DNA from: Symbiodinium natans
Taxonomy: Eukaryota > Sar > Dinophyceae > Suessiales > Symbiodiniaceae
Length of the DNA: 64,000 bases
Assembly: GCA_905221605.1 (NCBI GenBank)
Contig: CAJNDS010000495.1
Span: forward strand, 1 to 64,000
Direction: 5' to 3'
Position numbers and translations under genes: made by a program. This document shows, in pieces, positions 41,901-51,949 of the stretch (its first letter is position 1; the number at the start of each line of letters is the position of its first letter). The notes below the pieces were generated by a model. It ran no database searches. It saw only the letters and a list, made by a program, of their open reading frames with translations, and had not been told where the DNA came from.

Positions 41901-44499
41901 CAAGAGGACCGTCATGTAAGAAAGCGAGTCCTCGCGCTCCCAAGCGGCTGTCACCTGGTCAGGGTGGGGTGTAGGGGGTCGTGGGGGCGGGGGGGGGGGG
42001 AGTTCGTTGACACGGATTCCCTTGTTTTGAACGGGAAGAGACAAACCATGGGAGACCCAAGAACCCCGCTAGAAACGCAATGTGGCCATACAAAGATGGA
42101 CAGAGGCTAATGGGTGCTTTTTGGACCGTCAGCCTGAGGAAGCCCCAAAAAGGTGATTGTTGGTCTTGGGGTTTATGGCTTGGGGCACGGAGCCATTGAA
42201 GTGCTAGGGTATACCTTTCAACAAACCAGGGCTGCCTACATCAGCAATACAGAAAACGGAGCAAGGAAATCCAAACTGATGCCCGGAGTAGGTAACCCGT
42301 GGACTGGATTACGCTTGGGCTGCTTCCAAGCCTTCCCTGCATGTTTCTGACAACACTCTATAAGGTTTAGGGTTTAGGGTTTAGGGCTCAGGGTTTAGGG
42401 TTACATTATCTTGCTGACAGCTGCAGATGCTTTGAGGACTGAAGAGCACTTGTCAGCACTCTGTCGGTAGTGTCAAGATTCGGCAACAGCTTGTCCCGCG
42501 TTTACACAGAACAGCCAACGCCACTTCCAATGTGGTATACAAACCATAGAAGACTGGAAGTAGGACCCTAAACCCTAAACCCTAAACCCTAAACAGTAGA
42601 AAACTGAAAGTAGGAATCAGAACTTCCACGCGAAACCGTACCGACGCAAACCTGCCTGCTTCTGAAGAAGGGAAGCCTCTTGATCCTTCTCCTTTGCCAA
42701 GTCCTTGAGCTGGCGCCCGAGCACCAGCTGTTGAACTTCTGAGTCTTCGGCAGTGCTCTTTAGGCGGCGAATCTCTGCATCCCTCTTGTCTGCCAACTTT
42801 GCAGCATTTGCCTTGATGGAACGCATCTCGGCGTCCTTTTCTTCTGCCAACTCGACCAGCCGACCCTCAAGTGCTGTGTTCTTGTTCTTCAGAGACAACA
42901 CTTCAGCGGCCTTGCTGTCAAGAAGGACAGATTTTCCGGTCACGTCCTGCTGCAAGTCTTCGATCTGCTTTTCGTAGTTCACCCTTTCCTGCTGCAGCAG
43001 CATCCTAGGCAGGTTTAGGATTTAGGTTTTAGGGTTTAGGGTTTCGGGTTTAGGGGTTAGGTTTTAGGGTTCAGGGTTCAGGGTTTAGGGTTTAGGGTTG
43101 GTTTGGGGTTTAGGGTTCTAGAGTTTAGGGTTTAGGGTTTAGGGTTTAGGGTAACTGACAGAGACTCACACCACATAAAATAGGGATCTTCTACGAGTAA
43201 CTCTGCCATTTCTGCACTAGGTTCCGCAGCGCACCGCTGCCTGATTTATGCTCCAGGCGAATTCGCCGTTCGCGACCGGTGTGGATGTTTCTCTGAACCC
43301 GGTTGAGCAAATCGATCTCATAACGGACCCCATTCGTTTGGAGCTGGAAGGTCTGCGACTCATCTTCATCGTGCTTCTGCCTGATCTCCTGTCAACAGAG
43401 GAGGCTTGCACGGAAAACATGTGCCACACCCTAAAGCCTAAACCCTAAAGCCTAAACCCTAAACCCACACTCTACCATGCTAACCAAAGGTGCCACAGGA
43501 CGCAAGGGACGCAGTTCATCAGCAAGCTTCGGTCCTCCTGCGCGTCCGGCCAAAAGGTCTGCCATACTTGCTGCGTGCCTTCGTCTGAGGCCAGGTACTC
43601 CCAGCAGGCCGCCCGATCACCGTCATAGTCGGATGCTGAAGACTGGCCAGCATCCGCATCTTCCTCGCAGCATGGAATGACGAATTGAGAAAAAACAGAG
43701 CTGCTAAAACGAGAGCTCTGGGGTCCCTTTCAAAACTCGACACACGCACAGTGCAGCAATGTGACCGTGTCGACAGTAGAGCTCGCGGAGGTCTCCGAGC
43801 GATTCCGGTGGCATGTCGAGTTGTGCTCCATGAACAAGTGGTTTAGAATGCCCCAATGGCCCAGAGTCAGATCGCACTTCTGACACTGGAACATCCCTGC
43901 TCTGCTCTTCTTCTTCCGTGAGAGGATCACCACACCAGCCCTGTTGGCCAGAGCTTCTGCCTCAGCCGGCAGCTCGTACTTGCCACCCGGTTTGACGAGC
44001 TCTCCCCATGTGAGCCAGCACGCTTTGCCTAAGCTGGGCTTAAATGAGGTTTAGGGTTTAGGGTTCGGGGATTGGGGTTTGGGGTTTGGCGTACCATTCA
44101 AGTTGGCCTCAGTCTCGAAGCTTCCCAAGAAACTTACATGCCGGCCCAAGCCGCAGTAAAGATGAAGTGCTTGGCCGTCCTTGGCTTTCTGGCATCGGAC
44201 ACACGAAGTGGCCATAGCAGGGCGGTTGCTACCAAGGAGACTTGGCCCGAAATAGCTGCGCCGCCTATGTCCCTATATCCCTCAACCCTGAACCCCAAAC
44301 CCTAGTATCTTCTATCCCTGAACCCTAAACCCTGAACCCTAAACCCTAGTATATTCCATGCCTAAACCCTAAACCCTAAACTCTAAACCCTAAACCCTGA
44401 ACCCTAAACCCTGAACCCTGAACCCTAGTATGTTCAAGCTTGTGGGACCTGCTTGCCCGGACTGAGAGCTACAGTGAAGTCCAAGAAGGCTTGGGGCCG
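35918..44499 (-). CDS. zinc-finger/WWE/coiled-coil poly(ADP-ribose) polymerase-like gene, about 18 exons
   Basis: Exons on the minus strand: 44499-44449, 44264-44138, 44033 to about 43740 (C2H2-like FQCQKCDLTLGHWGILNHLF), 43663-43538 (CWEYLASDEGTQQVWQTF), 43388-43252 (NGVRYEIDLLNRVQRNIHTG), 43004-42656 (coiled coil), 41954-41838, 41448 to about 41385, 41029 to about 40970, about 40873-40825, 40072-40010, 39825-39775 (VEKIHNTSLWSRYMNTK), 39005-38973, 38626-38552, 37736-37673 (VLLLHGTKPE), 37453 to about 37385 (MYGQGVYFADQS), about 36832-36750 (LLGDPFMARG), 35998-35918 (HREYVVFDGAQAHPEMVIHF). The fourth and fifth form a WWE domain, which binds ADP-ribose-type ligands. The last seven form the ART fold with an intact H-Y-E triad (His of HGT, Tyr of VYFAD, Glu of REYVVFD). 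It therefore looks able to make poly(ADP-ribose). A segment between the last two exons was not found. Nearly every intron contains telomere-type repeats. Confidence 0.8.
36007..36046. repeat. CCCTAAA array in last PARP intron
   Basis: Five CCCTAAA units about 10 bp from the acceptor of the final PARP exon. Confidence 0.85.
36590..36757. repeat. CCCTAAA array with flanking 20-bp direct repeat
   Basis: CTGGACTCCAGGCCTTTGCT occurs perfectly at 36676-36695 and 36737-36756 with CCCTAAA-type DNA between. The second copy contains the proposed GC donor of the PARP exon ending at 36750. Confidence 0.85.
37193..37248. repeat. 30-bp tandem duplication
   Basis: GTTGAGCTCCACTGTATTGA is repeated with a period of 30 bp inside a PARP intron. 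Confidence 0.8.
39107..39640. repeat. dispersed element, short copy (about 535 bp)
   Basis: The left end (CGCGCTGGCGCT, then AAAGCACCCAG and CCACCCCCGCTTGCGCTCCA) and right end (AGCTGCCTGAAGGACTG, GCGTTCGCGCTGCTCGACGG) match the two ends of 45545-47045, but the interiors differ. It lies inside the PARP intron between exons 39825-39775 and 39005-38973. Confidence 0.6.
39905..39988. repeat. CCCTAAA array in PARP intron
   Basis: Eleven to twelve perfect CCCTAAA units between exons at 40072-40010 and 39825-39775. Confidence 0.9.
40887..40963. repeat. TTTAGGG array in PARP intron
   Basis: Eleven TTTAGGG units between exons near 41029 and 40873. Opposite orientation to the array at 39905. Confidence 0.9.
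42547..42615. repeat. CCCTAAA array flanked by a 19-bp near-direct repeat
   Basis: TAGAAGACTGGAAGTAGGA (42547-42565) and TAGAAAACTGAAAGTAGGA (42597-42615) match at 17 of 19 bases and enclose four CCCTAAA units. Intronic in the PARP gene. Confidence 0.85.
43013..43153. repeat. TTTAGGG array in PARP intron
   Basis: About 17 TTTAGGG and variant units abut the acceptor of the coiled-coil exon. Confidence 0.85.
44281..44433. repeat. CCCTAAA array broken by CTAGTATNTTC units
   Basis: CCCTAGTATCTTC, CCCTAGTATATTC and CCCTAGTATGTTC occur at about 44300, 44343 and 44424, separated by CCCTAAA/CCCTGAA runs, so a non-telomeric word is itself repeated at the array borders. Confidence 0.75.
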
Positions 44500-44500
44500 C

Positions 44501-45180
44501 TTTAGGGTTTAGGGTTTAGGGTTTAGGGTTTAGGGATAGAATGTACGATTTAGGGTGTTGGCTAATAAACATGGCTGGGGGCATACCTGACTATCCCTCG
44601 CCCGGATGTGTAAACTCTCTACACCGAAGGTCCTCAATCTTTGCCCGAGAACTGGCATGGCAACATAAGGACACATGCGATCCTGGAATCAGGGTTTAGG
44701 GTTTGGGGTTCAGGGTTCAGGGTTCAACCCGCAAAGACGAAAAACCTTGCAGAGCATCGCCAGCATTTGACACAAATTGTGCTACCTGTAGTGTCGGGTG
44801 ATGAACGGCACTACAGCCGCACCCTAAACCCTAAACCCTAAAACCTAAACCCTAAACCCTAAACCCTAAACCCTAAACCGTAAACCCTACACTAAACCCT
44901 AAACCCTAAACCCTGATACCCTAAACGACGGCTTTGGTCGGAAAAAGCCAGCACTCAGGTGTCAGTGGGCGTGAGACGCTGGGACTGCTTCATGCTCTTT
45001 TGATACGGACCCGACAATGCCGGCCTAGCCCCTCAAAACTGTGGATGACGACTAGAGTCTTCTCCTAAACCCTAAACCCTAAACCCTAAACCCTAAACCC
45101 TCAGCCCTAAACCCTAAACCCTAAACTCTAAACCCTAAACCCCAGGACTTCAATCCCAACAACATTCTAAGAGCCCCGAA
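44501..45180. repeat. upstream region of the PARP gene, telomere-type arrays
   Basis: TTTAGGG at 44501-44536, CCCTAAA at 44819-44925 and 45063-45150, with unique sequence between. The true first exon of the PARP gene may lie here or further right. I could not identify it. Confidence 0.5.
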
Positions 45181-45544
45181 ACAAGACTCCCGGGACGATC
45201 TAAACCCCAAACTCAAATCCGCTTTGGAGGAGGACGAGAAGCAAACACCTCCAAAAGACCGCAAAGGCCCAGAGCGATCCGACTGCAAAAATGCCGGGTT
45301 TAAGGTTTAGGGCAAAGATAGCCATCAAAATTGCAGTCTCCCTGGGGTGTTTTTTACCTCTTTTTGGGGCTTCCTGAATGCAAAGCGAAAGTGCGAGAAG
45401 GCACAGGTGACACCCAAAACACAGTGGCTTTAACCCAAAAAACGACCCACAGGCAGTGCGGGATAGGCGAGCCAACATGCGCACCTGCACCTAGACGAAG
45501 CCTTAGGGTTTAGGGGTTAGGGTTTAGGGTTTAGGGTTTAGGGT

Positions 45545-47045
45545 GTCTCAATGAGTGGGCGCGCTGGTGCTGAAAGCATCCAGGCGCGCGCCCCGATTTG
45601 CATAAGCCCACCCCCGCTGGCGCTCCACCCTCGCCTTAACCTCTACGGGTTGAGGGTTCTTTTGAACTCTGATCGTGCTGTTGTTGTTTTCTCTTGTCTA
45701 TTGGTTGGGTTTAGAAGATCTCTCCCCAAAAATCAGAAGTTTGGGCTTGGGGTTGGCTGCCGCCTTCGCCCTCGGCGATGCTGCGTGTTTGGCGGGAATT
45801 TGGAAAACTTGCTTGGAAGGGCGTGAAATTAAAGCTTTGGGCTTTCGCCATGCTGATGCTGCATCTTTTGTTGTTTTTGTCTTTTCTAATGGCTGTTGGG
45901 CTTGGCTGTCCATCATTCGAGGGCTTCTGGGAGGGCCAAAACATCAAAGGTTTGGGATTGGGTTGGCTGCCGCAATCGCGCCTGAAGTCAAAGGGTTGGG
46001 ACAGGTGGCTGCTGCTGCCTTTGCTTCAGCTGATGCTGCATCTGGAAGGCCTTGTTGGAGGCGTGGTGGCCTTGTGAGTCTTTCCAAAAGCGCCAAAAAC
46101 CCAAAGGTTTGGGCTTGGGGCTGGCTGCCGCTTTCGCCCTTTTTGATGCTGCGTCCTGGTTGGGGATCTGGATCCCTTGCTTGAAAGGGCCTCCCAGCAA
46201 GGGGCCTCAGGTCAAGGCCTGCTTTTCAGGCAGGGTTCAGGCAAAAGGTTTCCGGCAAGCAGGAGATCCAGTCCAAGGCAGCAGGCCACAGCCTCAGGGC
46301 AATTCTTTCTAGCGCAAAAACCGGAAGGTTTGGGCTTGGGGCTGGCTGCCGCCTTCGCCCTTGGATGCTGCGTCCTGGTTGTGGGGATCTGGATCCCTTG
46401 CAAAAGACCTCAGGCCAAGGCTTGCTTGCTTTCAAAGGTTTCTGGTAAGCACACATCCTCTCACAGCAGGCCACAGCCATGGGCCAGGGCCAGGGCCTTG
46501 CTTGAAAGGGCATCCCAGCAAGGGGCCTCACGCCAAGGCCTGCCTTTTTAGGCAGGGTCCGGCAAGCAGGAGATCCAGTCCAGCCTCACAGCAATTCTTG
46601 TTAAAAGTGCAAAAAACCCGAAGGTTTGGGCTTGGGGCTGGCTGCCGCCTTCACCCTTGATGCTGTGTCCTGGTTGGGGATCTGGATCCCTTGCAAAAGA
46701 CCTCAGGCCAAGGCTTGCTTGTAAAGGGGGCCGGTCCAGGGCAAGGGCCAAGGCTTGCAGGGCCAGGGTCAGGGTCAGGGCCAGAGCCAGGGTCAGGGCC
46801 CAGGGCCAGGGCCAGTTCCAGAGCCAGGGCCACGGCCAGGCGGTTGCCATGTTTTACCCGAAGGTTTGGGGTATCTTATTCTAGGGCGACCTGACGGGTT
46901 TCTCGCCAGCGACCTGCCGGGTCCACCGCGCAGCCCGCAGCTGCCTGCGGGACTGGAGCTCCGTCGCCCGCTGGAGGGCTTCTGGCTCCGGAGCTTCGCC
47001 TGCCGGCTTCGGTGCGTTCGCCCTGCTCGACGGCCCCGGGCTCAC
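45545..47045. repeat. dispersed element, long copy with internal tandem array
   Basis: The ends match 39107-39640. The interior (45735-46735) holds five diverged copies of a unit beginning GGTTTGGGCTTGGGGCTGGC and TGCCGCCTTCGCCCTTGATG, at about 45738, 45951, 46107, 46328 and 46622. A GGGCCAGGGTCAGG hexamer-type minisatellite follows at 46735-46845. Long frames on both strands are repeat translations. Confidence 0.65.
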
Positions 47046-47144
47046 TCAGTTTAGGGTTGAGGGTTTAGGGTTTAGGGTGTAGGGTTTCCTTGACAACGGT
47101 CAGGACAATTAGGCCTCTTCTTTACTCTCAATGCAGGAGCCCCG

Positions 47145-47193
47145 CTTTCGCACACACGCTGTCAAACTGGACCCTGAAGCGCACAACAGACCC
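47145..47193 (+). CDS. possible short exon
   Basis: After TCAATGCAG an open stretch reads EPRFRTHAVKLDPEAHN. It is followed by telomere-type repeats and then the candidate exon at 47300, the same pattern as the better-supported genes. No family recognised. Confidence 0.3.
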
Positions 47194-47299
47194 CTAAACC
47201 CTAAACCCTAAACCCTAAACCCTAAACCCTAAACCCTAAACCCTAAGCCCTAAGCCCTAAACCCTAAACCCTAAACCCTGCCTTCTGCACTTGGCAGAG

Positions 47300-47395
47300 G
47301 TGTTGTTTGAAGCAGTCCCCTTGAGGTTTGGTTTGGAAGCTCTATTTGCCGTTGCCATCACCCTGGCTGACCAGCTTCACTCTCCAACCTGCAAG
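47300..47395 (+). CDS. possible exon, hydrophobic
   Basis: After CACTTGGCAG the frame reads EVLFEAVPLRFGLEALFAVA then ITLADQLHSPTC. The other five frames contain stops or no pattern. Flanked by CCCTAAA (47182-47280) and TTTAGGG (47400-47478) arrays. Possibly part of a + strand gene. Function unknown. Confidence 0.4.
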
Positions 47396-47479
47396 CTTCG
47401 GTTTAGGGTTTAGGGTTTAGGGTTTAGGGTTTAGGGTTTAGGGTTTAAGGCTTAGGTAGGGTTGAGGGTTTAGGGTCCC

Positions 47480-48650
47480 TATGACTTCCAACTACATTGG
47501 ACTGACAGAGGTTGCACTCTAAGCTGTGAGGCATGTTGGCATCCTGTAGCCCTCCCTGCGGAAGCAAAACCGAAACCCGAAACCCCCGCCTCTCCTGAAC
47601 TGGTCCTGCGCGCCGCCCTCAAACCCTAACCCCGAAATTCCTAATACCCTAAACCCATACAACCCGGAACCCTAAACCCACATATCTTGCGGATCCCTCA
47701 GCCCGACAGTGGGTCACTGGAATTGGGGCTTCCGCCCCGCATTCCCTTTCGTTTTCGGGCCTCAGGACTCAAAAACTAAGAACCAATGAGTCCTGGGTGC
47801 AAAAACAAAACTCAGATCAACTCCGAAACCCTAAACCCTAAACCCTAAACCCTAAACCCTAAACCCTAAACCCTAAACCCTAAACCCTAACACCACACAC
47901 GATAGAATACGGGATTAGAGGGTTGGCGGGCTCTGGTTCACTGCGGGTTCTCCCGTACACTACGCCGCACTTACCCCAATCGCTAGATCCTAAACCTAAA
48001 CCCTAAACCCTAAACCCTAAACCCTAAACCCTAAACCCTAAACCCTAAACCCTAAACCCAAATTGCTAGTCTGGAAGCTCCGTAGGGGGGGCTCCTCTGG
48101 CTTGCTCGCGTTTCGATCGCCGCCTTCGACAGATGAACAGTGTTTAGGGCATCCAGGGTTCGGGGTTTGGGGTTTAGGGTTTAGGGTGTAGGGTTTAGGG
48201 TTTAGGGTTTAGGGTTTAGGGTTTAGGGTTTAGGGTTTAGGGTTTAGGGTTTGGGGTTTAGGGTTTAGGGTTTACGTAGGGTTCCTGGCCTGGCGTTGTG
48301 GGTTCAGGGTCTTGGGTTTGGGGTTCAGGGCAGATGTTGTTGAGGCTTCGGAATTTCAGAGTAGATTAACAGAAATTTGTGGGGACCTACTATGAGAAAT
48401 AAACCCTCAAACCTAAGCAGTCATTCGGTGAAGCCTTGAGAAAACCAAGTTGAGCCCCAGCCGAACAACCCTACACACCCCTGGGGACGTAGGCTTCAGT
48501 TCGAGATTCTTGAGGATTACTGTAGTGAGTAGAATCTCCAGATGATAAGCGCCCATACTCCCTTCGCAAGCCCAAATCAGCCGTGGATAAACCTTGTTTG
48601 ACCCATAGACCCCCCACCCCTAACCCCTAAACAAAACACTAAATCCTACA
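47480..48650. repeat. telomere-type arrays and spacer sequence
   Basis: CCCTAAA arrays at 47824-47891 and 47990-48060, a TTTAGGG array at 48145-48285. Spacers of 60-350 bp contain no convincing exon. Confidence 0.6.
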
Positions 48651-48654
48651 TCCT

Positions 48655-48951
48655 AAACCCTAAACCCTATAAACCCTATAAACCCTATAAACCCTATAAA
48701 CCCTATAAACCCTATAAACCCTATAAACCCTATAAACCCTATAAACCCTATAAACCCTATAAACCCTATAAACCCTATAAACCCTATAAACCCTATAAAC
48801 CCTATAAACCCTATAAACCCTATAAACCCTATAAACCCTATAAACCCTATAAACCTATAAACCCTATAAACCCTATAAACCCTATAAACCCTATAAACCC
48901 TATAAACCCTAAACCCTAAACCCTAAACCCTATAAACCCTATAAACCCTAA
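48655..48951. repeat. 9-bp CCCTATAAA satellite
   Basis: About 28 near-perfect tandem copies of CCCTATAAA with three CCCTAAA units embedded near 48907-48927. The 9-mer looks like CCCTAAA with a TA insertion. Confidence 0.9.
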
Positions 48952-49302
48952 ACAGAGCTGCTGCTGGAATCTGGCCTTCGCTGGCCTGATGGTTCTGAGG
49001 GCAACTCCGACGGCTGACTCAACCTTTTGTTGGCCAACTTCATCTGTGGGCTTAGGTTTTGGGGTTTGGGGTTTGGGGTTTGGGGTTTAGGGTTTAGGGT
49101 TTAGGGGTCAGGGTACAGGGTTCCCTCGTGAATCCGTCCACAATTCGGCAGGGAACTAACAGAGTTGGGACTGACATTCATCCCGAAGAGCTAAACCCCA
49201 AGCCCTAAACCCTATAAACCCTAAAACCCTAAATCGGTATCCCTAAACCCTAAACCCTAAACCCTATAAGCCCTAAACCCTATAAACCCCAAAACCCTAA
49301 AT

Positions 49303-49457
49303 GCCGGGGCGGGAATCATCAGGACAGGACACGCTCGCTCATTGAGGGCTGCCAGCGGCATTGACTTCGCAGGGCCTGGTGCCCTAAAGTCCATCATGTG
49401 CATGTAGAGGAAGACAGGCTCGTCCTTGTCTTGCTGAAACGGAGAACTGATGGTCAC
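49303..49457 (-). CDS. possible minus-strand exon
   Basis: The open frame reads VTISSPFQQDKDEPVFLYMH then MMDFRAPGPAKSMPLAALNE with coding-like codon use. It is enclosed by telomere-type arrays (49200-49300 and 49478-49540). No family recognised. It may join the minus-strand exon candidates at 50.4-51.5 kb. Confidence 0.4.
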
Positions 49458-49589
49458 CGACCTGTGGCAAAGTTTTAGGGTTTAGGGTTTAGGATGTAGG
49501 GTTTACTGTAGGGTTTAGGGTTTAGGGTTTAGGGTTTAGTGAGGTGGAGCAGCACCGGCAGTCCTACTGCTGCCACTCATGGCTCCTTC

Positions 49590-49894
49590 TACATTCTATG
49601 TCTATCTCCATCTCCATCTCCATCTCTCCTTCTTTCTGTCTTTTTTTTTGTTTGCTTGTTTGCTTGCCTTTGTTTGTTTCGTTAGGGCTTGAGGGCGAAC
49701 GACGCGCACCCTGCCTGCATGTCACACTAAGTCTGTTTGAACATTGGCCGGGCATGAGAGAGACTGTTTCCTCCCTCTCTCTCTCTCTCCTCTCTTTTCT
49801 TGACGTGTTTTTCGAGAGGCTTCAGGGGAGATACCCCCACCCCACCCCGGCGCAAGTTGCGCGCCCAGCTTGACCCTCTCACTCTCTCTCTCTC

Positions 49895-49935
<41 letters not shown>

Positions 49936-49973
49936 CCCCCACCCACCCACCCACTCACTCACTCACTCACTCA

Positions 49974-50017
<44 letters not shown>

Positions 50018-50321
50018 GCATGGCCCCCCCGAAGGAAGGCCGCCCCCAGGTGCGCGAGTGTGTCCAGGGTCCGTTGGGGGGAGTTGCTGTTGTGGCCTCT
50101 CTGGTGTGATAGGCTGGGGGTTCCAGGCTTCCACCAAGGTGTCTCTCTCTCTCTCTCTCTCTCTGTCTCTCGCTCTCTCTCTCTCTGGCTGGCTGGCTGG
50201 CTGTCTGTCTGTCTGTCTGCGTGTCTCTCTCTCTCACACTCTCACACACTCACTCACTCACTCACTCACTCACTCACTCACCACTCACTCACTCACTCAC
50301 TCACTCTCGCTCTCTCTCCCG

Positions 50322-50371
<50 letters not shown>

Positions 50372-50435
50372 CTGGCTGGCTGTCTGTCTGTCTGTCCGTC
50401 TGTCTCTCTCTCTCTCTCTCTCCCTCTCTCTCTCA
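49590..50435. repeat. polypyrimidine (CT)n block
   Basis: CATCTC, (CT)n, CTCA and TCTG short-period repeats, nearly all pyrimidine on the + strand, interrupted at 49685-49760 and 50015-50140 by unique sequence. Mirror symmetry is extensive. Long Ser/Leu frames are artefacts. Confidence 0.85.
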
Positions 50436-50552
50436 GACCCTGAGCCCCAACCCTGCATCTGCCACTCTGCCTGGCTAGGATGTGCTTCCTCGAGTTACTC
50501 AACTCGCGGAGCATCAGCGGCGGCAGCACCTCTTGCAGACCGGACCGGACTC
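50434..50552 (-). CDS. possible minus-strand exon
   Basis: After GATGTAG the frame reads VRSGLQEVLPPLMLRELSNS then RKHILARQSGRCRVG, running into the (GA)n tract that would be the next intron. No family recognised. Confidence 0.4.
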
Positions 50553-50867
50553 CTACATCCATAAGGTTGCTTTTGAGGGTTTAGGGTTTAGGGTTTAGGG
50601 TTCCTCTTAAAGCCTTAAGCACCCTGTTTGCGAAAGCCATGTCTTAGCGTTGCTTCAAAAAACAGAGCAACTTGCAAATCGCAAGGGCCCCATCGAGCAA
50701 TCAATGGAGGCCCCCACAGCTGCCCCACGCCTGCTTCGGCAAAGCCTGGCAGCTACACAAAGAACACGGAGCAGCAGTTCTAATACAGTATGGCAGAAGA
50801 AGAATGAATATCCCTAAACCCTAAACCCTAAACCCAGAACATGTTAAATCACAGAAAATCACAGGAC

Positions 50868-51003
50868 ACGCCCGCTGGCGGCGGGCCTCGCCGCGCGCCT
50901 GCGTTTTGCGGACCTGTCGCGTGTAGTGGCGGAGCGCGCCCTCGATGCCGCACCAGTCCAGCGGGCGGGCGAACCGTTTCAAAGTGGGCATGCCCAGTCG
51001 CAC
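50868..51003 (-). CDS. possible minus-strand exon, GC-rich
   Basis: After ACCGCAG the frame reads VRLGMPTLKRFARPLDWCGI then EGALRHYTRQVRK, a basic segment. The acceptor lies about 15 bp from a TTTAGGG array (51010-51140). No family recognised. Confidence 0.45.
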
Positions 51004-51421
51004 CTGCGGTTGAGGGTTTAGGGTAAAGGGTTTAGGGTTTTAGGGTTTTAGGGTTTTAAGGTTTTAGGGTTTTAGGGTTTTAGGGTTTAGGGCTTTAGGC
51101 TTTAGGGTTCTAGGGTTCAGGGTTTAGGGTAAATAGTTAGGGGCTCTTTGGGGCGCTTTGGGGCTGAAAATTCGAGCTGTGCCTCGGCTTTGTGAGTGTG
51201 GCGCTCCTGAGATCACAGGTGGCAGGCGGGCGTAAAGGTGTCAACTCCAAGCACGGAAGCGCCGCCCCCCCCCCCCCCCCCCCCTTTACTTCAGCCCGGG
51301 CACAAATCGCAAGTGGGCCTTAGTTGCTAAGTTCATCAGCCCCCCCAAAAAAGTGCACACTTTTCAGTTCTACAGGGGATTCATCGTATCCCAAAAAGTG
51401 TAAAGTGTACTCATTCAGCTG

Positions 51422-51526
51422 CTAATTGGCTTCCTCAATGTCCATGAGCTCTGTACCGGTGTTCAACAAGAGCGTCATCTCCGCGAGTTCATCCCAGCAT
51501 TGCACCTGCGTCTCCTTGGGCCATCT
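51422..51526 (-). CDS. possible minus-strand exon ending in a stop
   Basis: After AACTGCAG the frame reads RWPKETQVQCWDELAEMTLL then LNTGTELMDIEEAN and TAG. It is either the last exon of a gene to the right or an exon that splices before the stop. A TTTAGGG array (51537-51590) abuts the acceptor. Confidence 0.45.
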   Translation of the reverse strand, partial: RWPKETQVQCWDELAEMTLLLNTGTELMDIEEAN

Positions 51527-51949
51527 CTGCAGTTTGGGGTTTAGGGTTTAGGGTTTGGGGTTTAGGGTTTAGGGTTTATGGTTTAGGATCAGACTGGGGC
51601 CGGAAACCCTAAGCCCTAAACCCTACCGGCCGCGTGCCTTATGGGTTGTGTAGCTCCCCAAATTTTTGCAAAACAAACGAAGACATGCAGCGGCCCTGGA
51701 ACGAATGACGATGAACTACGCAAGAAGGTTTAGGGTTTAGGGTTTGAGGTTTCAGCTTTAAGACTCACTGCACAGCCTTTGTTTATTTTTTTGCACTTTT
51801 CCCGCGTGTTTTCCCGAGCTAGACTCGCTGGTTGAGTTCTAAACTCGCCACTTGTTTCCCGGCGGAAGGCAATAGCTACGGCACAACAAGAACGCTCCAC
51901 GACTGCGTGGTCAAGAGACGAATCATGACCAACTTCGGGGGTGTGAGGT

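Noticed and set aside
44138-44215. A CVRC...YC zinc-finger reading in the 44.2 kb exon
   Set aside because: That frame is open, but it does not keep phase with the strong GT donor at 44137 and the next exon. The reading ending KHFIFTAAWAG does.
45675-47054. Several overlapping frames on both strands over the 45.7-46.9 kb array
   Set aside because: They follow a diverged tandem repeat and a GGGCCAGG minisatellite. Frames shift between repeat copies, so selection for protein is unlikely.
48655-48951. CRISPR-like array
   Set aside because: Direct 9-bp tandem units with no spacers in eukaryotic DNA. It is a satellite.
49800-50564. 254-codon Ser/Leu frame on the + strand
   Set aside because: Almost wholly (CT)n translation.
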